Shown: one piece after another, positions 46,152-57,959 of the stretch
Position numbering within the stretch: the first letter of the stretch is position 1
How the letters are laid out: each line of letters begins with the position of its first letter
NCBI RefSeq assembly: GCF_025698545.1
Contig: NC_068570.1
Coordinates: 48,813,924-48,877,923, forward strand
DNA from: Gossypium raimondii
Taxonomy: Eukaryota; Streptophyta; Magnoliopsida; Malvales; Malvaceae
Length of the DNA: 64,000 bases
Direction: 5' to 3'
Program-made: the position numbers and the translations under genes
Notes under the pieces: model-generated
Database searches by the model: none
What the model was told of the DNA's origin: nothing
Seen by the model: only the letters and a program-made list of their open reading frames with translations

Positions 46152-46995
46152 AGGGGTAAACTACATTGCAAGTAATTCAACCATTAGTAAGTTTCTTTTT
46201 GTCATTAAACTATCAAAAGTTACAAAATGATCACCCAACTATTCAATTTTTCTTTTTTGGTCACTAGCCATTAAATGGCTAACAGATTGATGATGTGCCA
46301 ACTTTTAAATTTCGCATCATAACAACTTTAACCCTCAAACATTTATATGTTGTGTTATTTTAGTCTTGATTCTAAAAATTTTAACCCTAAACATTTACAC
46401 ATTGTGTAATTTGGTCCTTTTTTGAAATTTTCTTTTCTTTATGACCATTTCACCTAAAAAGCTAAAAAAAAAATTAATTAGCTAAATTTGATTAAGAAAA
46501 AACCAAAACTAGAAAACCTAATATCATTATTTCCACCTTTTCTCATTTTTTTCTCTTGATAACTTGATTCTCTACTGTTGGATTGAATATTAAAGGCTGA
46601 GATGACTCAGTTTTTGTTGTTCACTCTTTACTAATTTCACAAGATCCAGGATTGAATCGCTTGATATTAGTTTAGCTGAGCTACTTTTTTTGTTGTTGTT
46701 ATCGTCATTACCATCTCCGGTGAACAGAAAGAGTCTTACCACTCTTTCAATTAATCCATTAAATTTCTATAAGACTAAATTGACACTGTGTGTAAACATC
46801 GAGCGTTACAATTGCTATTATACCAATTTTAAAAGTTGACACGTCTTATTTTCATTAGCCATTTAATGAGTAGTGACTAAAAAAAAGGAAAAATCCAATA
46901 GTTGGGTGTCTATTTTGTATTTTTCTTTTTGTAGTTAGGTGACCAAAAAAGAAACTTATTAATGGTTGGGTGACTATGAGTGTAGTTTACCCTCT
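46152..46995. mobile_element. Fold-back MITE with long terminal inverted repeats
   Basis: The left end GGGGTAAACTACATTGCAAG and the right end (reverse complement AGGGTAAACTACACTCATAG) begin inverted repeats. They run for about 90 bp or more with matching blocks CAACCATTA.TAAGTTTCTTTTT, CCCAACTATT and GCCATTTAATG. The inner sequence has no transposase. Long TIRs suggest a Mutator-type origin, but no clean 9 bp target duplication was seen. Confidence 0.75.
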
Positions 46996-47046
46996 AAAAA
47001 TTCAAGTCAAATTCATAGTAGCCTTAAGTAAAATTTTCTAAAGCTG

Positions 47047-47232
47047 ATTGAATCTTAGCTTGATTGACATGGGCATTGTTGCCAATGTAGGAAGACGCGG
47101 GTTCGAGTGCATTGAAACGCATTATCCTCCTATTTATGGGTTGGGGAGGGGATATGGGTAGTTCTGAGCATTGTATCAAAAAGTGCAGATATTATCAGAA
47201 CCTATAATGAGATTGTTAAAAAAAAGTACAAT
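47047..47232 (+). mobile_element. tRNA-derived SINE
   Basis: A box-A-like TAGCTTGATTGAC (47056-47068) and a box-B GGTTCGAGTGC (47099-47110) are spaced as in RNA polymerase III promoters. They are followed by a unique body and an A-rich tail (AAAAAAAAGT, about 47218-47228). The rest does not fold as a tRNA. Target duplications are not certain. Confidence 0.6.
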
Positions 47233-47252
47233 ATACTAAAATAAAATTTAGG

Positions 47253-47400
47253 CTAAATGCTTAAATATAAGCCTAACTTTTTGCAATTTTTTCAACTCAG
47301 GGCCTATCTAGGTAATTGTCATACACGTGCAAGAGGCCTTTATAGTTTTAGGATAACACGATGATGTGACATTTAATAATTGTTATATATAATTTTTTTA
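47253..47400 (+). repeat. Dispersed repeat end, related to 61500-61680
   Basis: GGCTAAATGCTTAAATATAAGCCTAACTTTTT here matches the reverse complement of the sequence at 61640-61680. Other matching blocks are GTGCAAGAGGCC versus the GCAAGAGAGACACATGCG side. It is likely one end of a non-autonomous transposon family. Confidence 0.45.
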
Positions 47401-47522
47401 TGGTTCATTATTACCAACATTGAATTTATGGAGATAAAAAAATTCTTTTTAAATAAGAAAAAAAACTCATATATGTTTCCCCTCTCCTTATTAGAACCAA
47501 AATTCCCAACTTTGGGAAAAAC

Positions 47523-50500
47523 CGTAATACCCGAAAATTAGGCAAGACCTTAAGTTTTAAGAAATTATTTAAACTAAAGGAAAGAAATAGTAGAATTATA
47601 ACTTATATTTTAATCCAAGAGAACCGATTATTTCAATGTCTCAAAAAATCTTCAAGTTTGGGTTTTCCATTTTCATTTTCAAGTTTGGCTTTTAGATGTT
47701 TGAAAACCAACCTGAAAAAACCATCAAAGCTTGTAGGAGGCGGCAGAGCTGAAAAAGACTTTCAACCTTTTCTATCCTCAATCTCTAAAAAAAATCTAGA
47801 ATTACCATTTAAAAGCATCAGTATTTACAAATACCCAAATACACTAAAATAAAATAACATACTCAAATACCATCTTTGAATCAAATAACTTTAAAAAGAA
47901 ATCATGTACCTTTGATTCAAAAGTTGCTAAAAGAAATAAACTTTAAAGCAAAATCAAAAGCAATCCCAAATACCTTCTTAAAATGTGTACATGCTAATAT
48001 TAAAGCATTGATTCATTCTCCTTTGATAGTTTTCTTGCTAAAATTTTCTTTCAATTTTGATTAATTTGTGTGATAATTTCTTTTTTCATAGAGAGGACTT
48101 GACTTTAAGTTTGTTTGTTTTTTAGTGAAAGGCTAGATTATATTAAGGAAATATGCAATAACCTATTTTCAATGGTTTTGAACACTATGATTACTTCACC
48201 ACAATTCCGACCAATGAGTTAGAAAATTTTATTTATTTAATATTTATAAAGTTGTTGGAATGTAGTATTAAAATTTGGTCAGTAACTTTAAAGTTTGAAT
48301 AGTTAATTAAGTAAAAGGACTAAATCGTAAAAGCTACAAAAGTTAACCACTATTAGTTTATAGGTGCTTAATGGTTTTATAAACATGAAGTGATGGTTTT
48401 AAAAGGTAATTAGACCTTATTACTTTATAATGGATGGTTAAGATGTAGTTTTTATGAAATTTTAGTTAATATTGTTATGATTTCTTTTTTTCATAGAGAG
48501 GGACTTGACTTTAAGTTTGTTTTTTTTAGTGAAAGGCTGGATTATATTAAGGAAATATGCAACAACCTGTTTTCAATGGTGTTGAACACTATGGTTTCTT
48601 GACCACAATTCGACCAATGAGTTAGAAAATTTTATTTATTTAATATTTATAAAGTTGTTGAAGTGTAGTATTAAAATTTGGTCTAGTAATTTTAAAGTTT
48701 GGATAGTTAATTAAGTAAAATGACTAAATCGTAAAAGCTACAAAATTTAATCACTATTAGTTTATAGGTGCTTAATGGTTTTATAAACATGAAGTGATGG
48801 TTTTAAAAGGTAATTAGACCTTATTACTTTATAATGGATGGTTAAGATGTAGTTATTTATGAAATTTTAGTTAATATTGTTATGATTTGTTTTTTTTCAT
48901 AGAGAAGGACTTGACTTTAAGTTTGTTTTTTTTTTTTAGTGAAAGGCTGGATTATATTAAGGAAATATGCAACAACCTGTTTTCAATGGTGTTGAACACT
49001 ATGGTTTCTTGACCACAATTCCGACCAATGAGTTAGAAAATTTTATTTATTTGATATTTATAAAGTTGTTGAAGTGTAGTATTAAAATTTGGTCTGGTAA
49101 TTTTAAAGTTTGGATAGTTAATTAAGTAAAAGGACTAAATCGTAAAAGCTACAAAAGTTAATCACTATTAGTTTATAGGTGCTTAATGGTTTTGTAAACA
49201 TGAAATGATGGTTTTAAAAGTTAATTAGACCTTATTACTTTATAGTGGACGGTTAAGATGTAGTTATTTATGAAATTTTAGTTAATATTAAATGGCAAAT
49301 TAGTAAACTAATAAATAAAACAAAAACAAAAGAAAGACAAACATATCATCATCTTCCTTAATTCATCCTCACCAATATTGAAAGAGAAAAACACCATTTT
49401 TGTGAGCTTGGAGATTTGGCCAACTATTATCTATTGCATGTAAGTTGGTTTTGATTTCGTTTTTAGTAATTTTTATATTTTTGAGATCGTTGTAGCTTAA
49501 TTCATCTAACACAAGGACTAATTTGTGATTTCGTCAAAGTTTTGAAGACTTTTCATGGTTACTCTTGAAGCTTTTTAGTTGTTTATAGTTTAGTTTCAAG
49601 CTTGATGAGGAGTTTGGATTAATTTGTAAAGTGATTTTGAATAGTTTTAAGTTTAAGGACTAATTTGATAAAATAATAAATTTAGCATGAAATTTTATGA
49701 AATTTAAATAATTATGGGTTGTATAAGGGTTATAGAGAATTTGGCTAGCTTAGATTTGGTTTAATTATGATAAATGTGAAAGTTTCAATTTTAGGTATTA
49801 AATTAAATAAAAGGTAAAAGTTCTGGGTAATAGTGTAAAATATTGTTAAAGGGTCAAATATATGAATTTAGATGTTTTAAAGCATTTAATGAGTTAATTG
49901 AACTAAATTATTATATATAGATCAAGAAATGGATCCACCGGTTGATAACCACGGGAATAGAAAAGTTGTCGAGTAGTCCTCATGTGGTGTTGGTAGCTAC
50001 TTCGTTTAGGTAAGTTTGTATTAGATTTGTATGCTTATTGATGGTTTGAATTCTAAACATATATGTGCTTGTTTATGTGTATTTAATGAGCATGATTAAT
50101 TAAGGTAAGTTTGAAAGTGGAAACAAATGCTTGAATGGTAAAGCATGACAATTGCACTTGTTTGAATTGAAATATGTTATTTTATAGAATGTTTGTGATC
50201 AAGTTGATCATGGTATTATAGTATAAAGATGAAAAGATTATGGAATACGAGCTAAGGCCCGTGTGAGCTTAGTGCATGATTAGGATACAAATGACATGTC
50301 ATTAGGGTGTTCTAAGCACTTTGTGCCAGTGATATATTTCTAAGTACTATGTATCGGTATTATAGTTCCAGACACTCTATGCCGGTGATATATTTTCAGG
50401 TACTATGTACCGGTGGTGGATACCATACTGATGGCTGGAATCTAGCATTTTTTGCAGATTCTCATCAGCTTGCGTAAGCAGCATAGTGTAATGTTTAATG

Positions 50501-50600
50501 CCCCGTTGATCAGCTCATGTGAGCATTTATTTCCCTCGTGTATCCAAAGTTAATTTACTATAGTTTTTGAGGTAAAACAATTAAAGACATGTTTCAAACT
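47523..50600 (+). repeat. Gypsy (Tekay-like) LTR with internal triplication
   Basis: It starts near CGTAATACCCGAAAATTAG (47523), a likely mutated TGTAATACCC start. The segment ATACAAATGACATGTCATT (50288-50306) matches the reverse complement near 17240 in the nested LTR, placing both in one family. It ends where a new TGTAATGACCCG start appears at 50601. The right end of this LTR was not found. Confidence 0.55.
48071..49290 (+). repeat. Tandem triplication, about 405 bp unit
   Basis: Three head-to-tail copies: 48071-48475, 48476-48880 and 48881-49290. Landmarks TTTTTTCATAGAGA, CCAATGAGTTAGAAAATTTT and GGTAATTAGACCTTATTACTTTATA recur in each at the same offset. Copies 2 and 3 are closer to each other (both have AACAACCTG, GAAGTGTAG and CTTGACCAC) than to copy 1, consistent with stepwise unequal exchange. 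Confidence 0.92.
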
Positions 50601-51305
50601 GTAATGACCCGAAAGCCAATGGTGTTAGAAACGACAATTCTGGAATCCTGTTCTTCGATGATCGAGTCCATAAATCTTATTAATTAATATTTACGAGTCA
50701 ATTGTAATATTAATTTGAATTTTGGTATGAAAAATTTGTTAATTGGATAGTTAGTTAAGGTACAAGTGTATTGACCCTAAAGTCAATGGTGTTGGAAAAT
50801 GAGATATTAGGACCTCATTTCCATAAAACGAGCCCGAAAATATTTTTATTAAATAATAACAAAGTTATATTATAAGTGAATTGAATTTTGGATAGCCAAT
50901 TGTGTTGAACTAGTGTTTAATTAAGGTTCAATGACTAAAATTATAAAAGTGGTAAAAGTTCAATTGCCAAAGAACCTTTAATTAGAACATGGACGAGAGA
51001 CTTAAGTGGCAATTAACCCACTATGCTAATAATGGTAGATGGTGGTAGATGGATTAGTGATGATTAATAGTATAAATTATAATTAATTAAATCAAACATA
51101 AAATAAAACAAATGTGGTGAAAAGAAAGAGAAAGCAATTTTTCTCTTGTTTCCCATGCACCGAACCACCATAGATGAAAGAATGAAGCTTTCGGCCTAAG
51201 AGTTTTGAAATTGGAAGCTTAAATTGGTAAGTTTAATTTAGTCTTTTTCTTGTAACTTTTATGTTTTTGAGGCTTCGAGAGCTTGATTTAGCTAACTCGT
51301 TTGTT

Positions 51306-51862
51306 AAATTTTGAAACTGTTAAAGTTTATAAATATTGTCATTGTTGAATCTTGAAGATTTTGGTGTTAAATGGTTAGATTTAAAGCCTGGATATGAAAA
51401 ATGACTAGTTTGTAAATTAAAAGTCGTTAGTTTTGAACATAAGGACTAAAGTGTAAATATTTCAAAATTGGCATAAAATTTCTATAATAATGGATAATAA
51501 TGGGCTGCTGAAGGATGAAATTGAGATCAATTTTGAAATTTAGGCTTAAATTTGAAAGTTATAACTATTTCTATTTTAGGGACTAAATTATTTTAACCAA
51601 AATAGTTATAACTTTCAAATTTGGGCCTCAATTTCGAAATCGATCTCAATTCCCTCCTTCAATAGCCCACTACTATCCATAATTAAAGAAATTCCATACC
51701 AATTCTAAAATATTTGCCCTATGTTCAAAACTAACAACTTTCACTTTACAAACTAGTCTTTTTTCATATCTAGGCTTTAAATCTAACCATTTAACACCAA
51801 AAGCTTCAAGATTCAACAATGGCAATATTTATAAACTTTAACCGCTTTTAACTTGTAAATTG
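51306..51862. repeat. Large imperfect inverted repeat, arms about 265 bp
   Basis: The left arm is 51306-51572 and the right arm 51598-51862, with a loop of about 25 bp. Matching blocks include GTTTATAAATATTG / CAATATTTATAAAC, GGTGTTAAATGGTTAGATTTAAA / its complement at 51777-51800, and AAATTTGAAAGTTATAACTATTT / its complement at 51599-51620. The transcript of either strand would fold into a long hairpin. Confidence 0.92.
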
Positions 51863-51978
51863 TTTTCACCAAGTGAGTTCATAGGGTATGGTTATATATA
51901 ATTGTAACATATTCTTGAATTATGAAATTGTTTTGTGTAGTTGTAATTTGAATTGTTTACAATTTATTAAAAAGATGT

Positions 51979-52245
51979 GATATGGACTAAACCATAAAGA
52001 AACGAAAAATTGATTTATAAATTGAATATGATAAATTACAATTTGTGATATTTAACTAATTGATATTTGCTTATGATATGGACTAAATCATAAAGAAACG
52101 ATAAATTCATTTATAAATTGAATATGATAAATTATAATTTGAGATATTTGATTATGGCATGGAATAAATCATAAAGAAACGATAAAATGATTTATAAATT
52201 GAATATGATAAATTATAATTTGATATATTTAATGAATTGGTATTT
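51979..52245 (+). repeat. Three diverged tandem units of 81-96 bp
   Basis: Units begin at 51979, 52075 and 52156. Each holds ATGGACTAAATCATAAAGAAACG followed by TTTATAAATTGAATATGATAAATTA. The second unit lacks about 15 bp. Confidence 0.85.
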
Positions 52246-52950
52246 GACTATGATTTACGAAATAGGATTTGTATGAATTTGATTGATTATCGAGATAGAG
52301 GATTAAATTGAATAGTTTGTAAAATATGTATGACTTGAAATTGAATGTGATTTGAATATATTTTGATATTATAACATTACTAAATTATTATTCGTAGCTA
52401 AAAACACCGCAGGATCGTCAAAATGGAAAAGGAATGCGGGATTCGAAAACGGGTGATGGGAGCTTTCGATTTGTATTTCTATAACTCGAACCCCTTTAAT
52501 TGTTTCATTTATGAACTCATTTACATGGTAAGATCATAAGGTGCATTATAAATGATAAATCGAGTGAAATCGATTTGATTTTATTGGCTGTATGTGATAA
52601 TGATTAAATTGAATAGATATTAGAAGTACTATATATTATTAAAATTGTCAATACATGTTGCCTGAATGTGGCTGATTTAAGGTGTCTTGATGTGTCCAAT
52701 GTGGTTGTCCAAATGAATCCTTAATGTGTTCGAAAATGTTATCTTAATGTTGTCCAAATTAAGGTTGCATAAGTGGTCCATCTTGGTGCTTAAATGAATT
52801 ACAATGTTGTCCGAATTTGGAGTCATAATGTTGTCCAAATTAATGATGTTAAACTATCCATATTGATACTTAATTGTGTTCGAATGTGGCTGTTTTAAAT
52901 GAATTTTAATGTTGAATTTTAATGTTGTTCGAAATGTGTTGTTTAAATGT

Positions 52951-53290
52951 GATTTAAATGATGTTCGAAAGTGGTTAAATTACAATTTTAATTGCTGAAA
53001 ATTATGGTGTTTGATTGTATGCTTTAATGATACTCAAAGATGATTTAAATGACGTCTAAAAGATGTTAATTGGTCATTTTAATTGCCGTAAATTATGGTG
53101 TTCGAATGTATGTGTTGATGATGCTTAAATGTGATTTAAATGATGTTCGAAAGTTGTTAAATGAAAATTTTAATTGCTGAAAATTATAGTGTCTGATTGT
53201 AGGCTTTGATGATGTTTAAAGGCGCTTAAAATGATGTTTGAAAATGGTAAACTGGCAGCTTTAATTGCTATGAATTTATAGTGTTGGAAG
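52951..53290 (+). repeat. Four tandem units of about 91 bp
   Basis: Units start at 52951, 53042, 53132 and about 53223, so the spacing is 90-92 bp. Each has GATTTAAATGATGTTCGAAAG, then TTTTAATTGCTGAAAATTATGGTGT. The unit seems to grow out of the shorter TGTTGTCCAAAT-type repeats at 52670-52860. Confidence 0.85.
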
Positions 53291-54749
53291 CTTAAATTTC
53301 GACATTAAAATATCAGTTTGTTGTTGATTAGTTTGGTCTGAAACAATGCAAAATTTAAGTTTCCCAACCAATATAATGCTCAGTATAATTGTGCCTAAAA
53401 TTTTTAATAATTACTTGTGTGATGATGTTTTATTATTGTACATATAAGACTACTTAAATGTTGGTTTTGAATTAAATAAATTATTTTAATTATAGTTATT
53501 GCTAAACAACTTGGAATGTTTTATAATATTGTTCAAATTTGCATGTTTAAATAATTGATAAACAATGTGTATTATATGGCTACTCGAAAGTGCATGGTTA
53601 GAAAGATTCGGTTTAGTGCATTAAAATGTTGATCGGATTGCATACTTGGTTGTTGTCCAGTTTGGTGTTTAATGGATGGTCGAATGTGCATTAGCTAAAT
53701 ACATGTATTATTGATGTAATGTTGATGTATTGCTGGTTAAATACTCTATTTTAAATTTTGTATGATGATGTTTAAATGGATGCAAATTCATTTAAGCAAC
53801 ACATTTCGAATTTTTGTAAATGTTTCAATTTAGTAGGTTGAAATATTTAAGGGGTCGAAAGTTGCTTAAATGAACATCACTTAAATCATTAACTCGGTTT
53901 AAAGGTCTAGTATATTTTGTAAATCTTTACACTTTTAAATATTTCATTTAAGTAACATCACTTAAATCTTTACACTTTTTACTTGAATTTTGTAAATGTT
54001 TCAATTTATTCCCGAGTAGTTATCGATATGGTTTAAAAGTCTAGTATGTTTAGTTAATGCCCGATTTTAATTGTAAATCGCTTCATACTTATGTTAAAGT
54101 TGTTTAATATATTTATTAGTTATTTATGTCGAATCTTTGTATGATAGTAACATTTATCAGCTATAATACCTTATAGCTCGGGTTAGGTGACCAAATTGGG
54201 TATAAGGTGTTACAAAATAAAAAAACATCGTACAACAAAACAAAAATAAAAAAAACAAAAATAGAAAAATGAAACAAGCAAACTCTAAAGAAAAAGATAC
54301 AAATAGAAAGGAACACTAAAATCCCAGCCGCCTCTGATGACCTCTCCCTGGCCAAATCCGACCATGCAAAGGAAAAGAGAAGTTCCCAGCACCAACCTGT
54401 CAATGCTATTATAAAAAGAAAACTGAACGATCAGCACCATGGCAGGACCAACAACCCGTCATCCACACCCAACTAGATAATGAAAAGATAGATGCCCGCA
54501 AAAGATAAGGCTGAAGCGAGCTCCCCAACCGATAAACTCCAAGCCAACCCACTAGGCACCCAACCCAAAAACCACCCAACCGCAATCCACCACAGTCGCA
54601 TGCACCACTGAATAGATCCAAGCCCGACACCTCACTGCTGCAAGCGCACCGGACCAAAAGAGAAACCAGAACAAAATGCCCACATGCCGACCCAGGGACT
54701 AGATCCCCATCGGTGGATATGAGAAAACCAAAAGATTGAGACCCCCACT

Positions 54750-55560
54750 AATTTTTTATCATCTATTGTACCACCCGCCCCAATCTAGTGGGCCATCCTC
54801 CACCCACCAAGCATCACAACGACGAGTGAAACCTTCTCTGGCCATCAGGTGAGCAATCCAATTACCCCCACGTCTAATGTGTTGATATGTGCGCTTCTCA
54901 AAAGCTAAAGCCAACTGTTGTGACTCCTTAATATACGGACTAATCTCTGATTGGTCAATACTGGTAGACTAGACTTTCGAGATAACCACGCAAGAGTCCC
55001 CTTCAACTTCCACTGATCTGAAGCCCATGTCTTTTGCAAAATGGATTGCCTGTAGGCCAGCCCAGGCCTCCGCACACAACAGAGATGAAGAATATACGTT
55101 CCAGAAGCAAGCCAAGTGACTGAAGAAACTGCAATAAAAGTTAACCCTGATAAAAAGGGTCCGTAGGTACCCTCAATTTCCCCGCTACTGGAGAGGGTCA
55201 AACACTCTGAGTTGTGGGCAATCGTTCCAATTATCAAACATGGCCCAAGACAAAGGTAACAAAATCCTGCATTGATTATCGAATTCGTTCATGGATCAAA
55301 AGGTTTCGCGAGTACCACAATGCCCAAATGGTGAATATAACTGTTAATCGAATTTTAGAGGTACTAGCAGAGAAGAGACGCTGCATCCAACATTGCAAAA
55401 CCCCCTAAGAGGGGTTCGGTGGCCAGTACAAATTGAGGTCCATCCACACAAGCAACATGTACAAACATTCTCGACATGCGTGAAGAGGGGTTTTAGCACT
55501 TGTACCACACCTGGGACACATCAAATCCCCCTATTCGAAAGAGGAACAAATTTAAGTTAG
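54750..55560 (-). pseudogene. LINE ORF2 zinc-binding and RNase H domains
   Basis: The zinc-binding region reads CPRCGTSAKTPLHACRECL (about 55516-55460), as found after plant LINE RTs. The RNase H part contains AEAWAGLQAIHFAKD and VEVEGDSCVVISKV, then ALAFEKRTYQHIRR.GNWIAHLMAREGF. It ends near CDAWWVEDGP (about 54795). Stops interrupt it. Confidence 0.8.
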
Positions 55561-56399
55561 AGGGCATAAAATTTCGTAAGAATTTCCAAACTATAATATT
55601 AATTTTCGTTAGAGCTTGTAATTGCTAAAGTTGTTTCTACATAATTCTAGTGTCCAAACTCACACCATTGTACCGATCATCTTCGAAACAGAGAAAACCA
55701 CGTAGAAGAAGCTGATAACCACTTCACACCGAATACTTCCAGAACTCTCGAGGCACCACCATAACCTGTCCACCGAACCATGATGCAACAACAAGAGACG
55801 AAGCATCTTCTGAGCACTCTGGTAAGTAAATATCAAGAGCAAGTGTACGTGTGAGCATTCGCAACTCTGGTAACATCGCTAACCTTAGGCAATTCCACCT
55901 TGCAATATCGAACACTCGACAACTGCGGCACGTCCTAAAGAGGAATCGAAGTCCCATCACCCATCAGCCAACTACAACCCTTAGAAAGAAGCCCTCTAAT
56001 AGACCATATGCTCCTCTACAAAGCATAAGGTTGATTCCCTAACTCAGACTCGAAAAAATCTACATGTGGGTAATACTTCACCCTTAGGAATTCTAACCTT
56101 TTTTGGCAAGCAAAGCGATATAAACTTGGTTAGGTTATGAAACCCCATACCCCTAACCTCTTTCAAATCGCAAATAACATCCTAAGAGCACCAGTGAATG
56201 CCATGTTGCAAACGGGATTTCTACCAACAATAACGACCAATAATATACTCGATTTCATTGCAAAAAAATCTTGGCAAAAGAAAAGAAGACATGACATAGG
56301 TAGGAATAGCTTGCAAAATCGACTTGATAAAGACCTCCCAACCCCCCTGGGAAAAGCACCTCATACACCACCCAATAATCCTTCATTGGATCCATTCCT

Positions 56400-57560
56400 T
56401 AATGTGTCAGAAAGCGATCTTCTTATTACGACCCACTACAATTGGCATACCAATATACCTCTTTGGATCGACTGAACAATCAACACCAAATTCCAGCACC
56501 ATATAATCCCTCTTCCTCGCATCGACATTCAAGCTAAAACAAATAAGAAATTTATCAAAATAAATCATTTTCCCAGAAAACACCTCGTATTCGTTTAAAA
56601 TAGCCTTAAGATTCACTGCCCACTCAATGAAGTATCCCTAAAGATTAAACTATCATCGACAAAGAATAAGTAAGACACCATCAAACCAGTTCTAGAGACA
56701 CGAATACCCTATACCAAACCATCCTAAGTAGCCAACCACAACAAAGAAGACAAACCTTTACCATAGAAAAGGAACAAAAAAGGGTTCAACGAATCACCCT
56801 GTCGGAGTCCTCTCGATGGGACAATATGCCCCTACATCGTCCCATTAATCAATATAGAATAACTAATTGATCACACACACCGCATAATAAAATTTACAGT
56901 ATGAGAGGCAAAGCCTAGCTTCAACATAATCGCCTTCACAAAATGTTACTCAACTTGGCCATATGCCTTACTTATGTCCAATTTCAAAGAAAACGAGCCC
57001 CACTGCCCTTTTTGACGTTTTTTGAAACGAATGTAACACCTCAAATGCCATGAGAACATTATCAATAATCAAATTGCCGTACACAAAAGCATTCTGAGCC
57101 TCATCGATGCAATGAGGCATGACAATCTGTAACCTATTCATAATAGTATTCAAAATAATCTTAAACAACACATTACAAAGGTTTATGGGCCACAAATAGG
57201 TCATTCTCATCGGTTTTGTCTGTTTCAGAATCAACACAAGATTGGTATGATTAATAGTCGACATAGACATCTCACCATTTAAAATACCCAAACAAAACTG
57301 AATAACCTCATTGCTAACAATATGCCAATAAGTTTGGCAAAATAAGGCAGGCAGGCCATCTTCACTTGGTGCCTTGTTAGGACCCATAACATTGAGAGCT
57401 GCAACAATTTCCTCTTCTCAAAAATCAGTTAAAAGAAATGTATTCATACCCTCGAAAATGTGATAGTGAATATCCGAAAAAATGTGAGTTAGATTCCTCT
57501 ACCCATGTGAAGTAAAGAGGTCTGAGAAGTAACAACACACCATTATCCCAATGCCATCAT
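56400..57560 (-). pseudogene. LINE ORF2 reverse transcriptase
   Basis: Read leftward: MGPNKAPSEDGLPALFCQ (from 57387), a KPMRMTYLWPINLCNVLFK block (P.NLCNV), then DEAQNAFVYGNLIIDNVLMA. Farther on, [19 protein letters not shown] lies at about 56815-56755 and FVDDSLIF, with both catalytic Asp intact, at about 56672-56645. The upstream linker at 57760-57560 holds a QQTRANWLCNRDRNMKCFHR-like segment typical of plant LINEs. Frames are broken at several points. Confidence 0.87.
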
Positions 57561-57959
57561 CATCCTCAAAAACCCGACCACCCTAAGTCTCAAGTCGCTC
57601 AATATAATTAAGTTTGTGGTGATGTGCAGCATATCGATGAAAACATTTCATGTTACGATCCCTGTTACAAAGCCAATTGGCTCGCGTCTGCTACTCCCAG
57701 TATCGTTCTCTTTTGTCAATTTCCATATTCTAATGTATCTTCGTAATGACCAAATCTGTTCATTAGATCTGACCACGTAATACCGCTTAGTATTAGTTAA
57801 ACATTAGATAACCAATGAGCAACATTTGCTTCCATTTTTTTTTGCGTGCAAAAACCATGTGAGAACAATATACAACGTATTAATGTAATTTATGAATAAT
57901 TTTATTAACCAATCTGTTCAAAAAAATTACAAGTGTACTTAGATAAAATATTACATTTA

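Larger units (their letters stand above)
50601..54214 (+). repeat. Gypsy-type LTR, repeat-rich
   Basis: It runs from TGTAATGACCCGAAAGCC to TATAAGGTGTTACA, ends expected of a long Ty3/gypsy LTR (3.6 kb). Two related starts lie at 50601 and about 50773 (GACCC.AAAG.CAATGGTGTT), so the start was duplicated. No pol coding region is present. Flanks do not show a target duplication. The right end abuts LINE-derived sequence. Confidence 0.55.

Noticed and set aside
47099..47110. Possible tRNA gene because of the B-box GGTTCGAGTGC
   Set aside because: The flanking sequence does not form acceptor and anticodon stems. Better explained as a SINE.
52951..53290. Possible centromeric satellite
   Set aside because: Only four diverged units of 91 bp inside an LTR. 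Too few for a satellite array.
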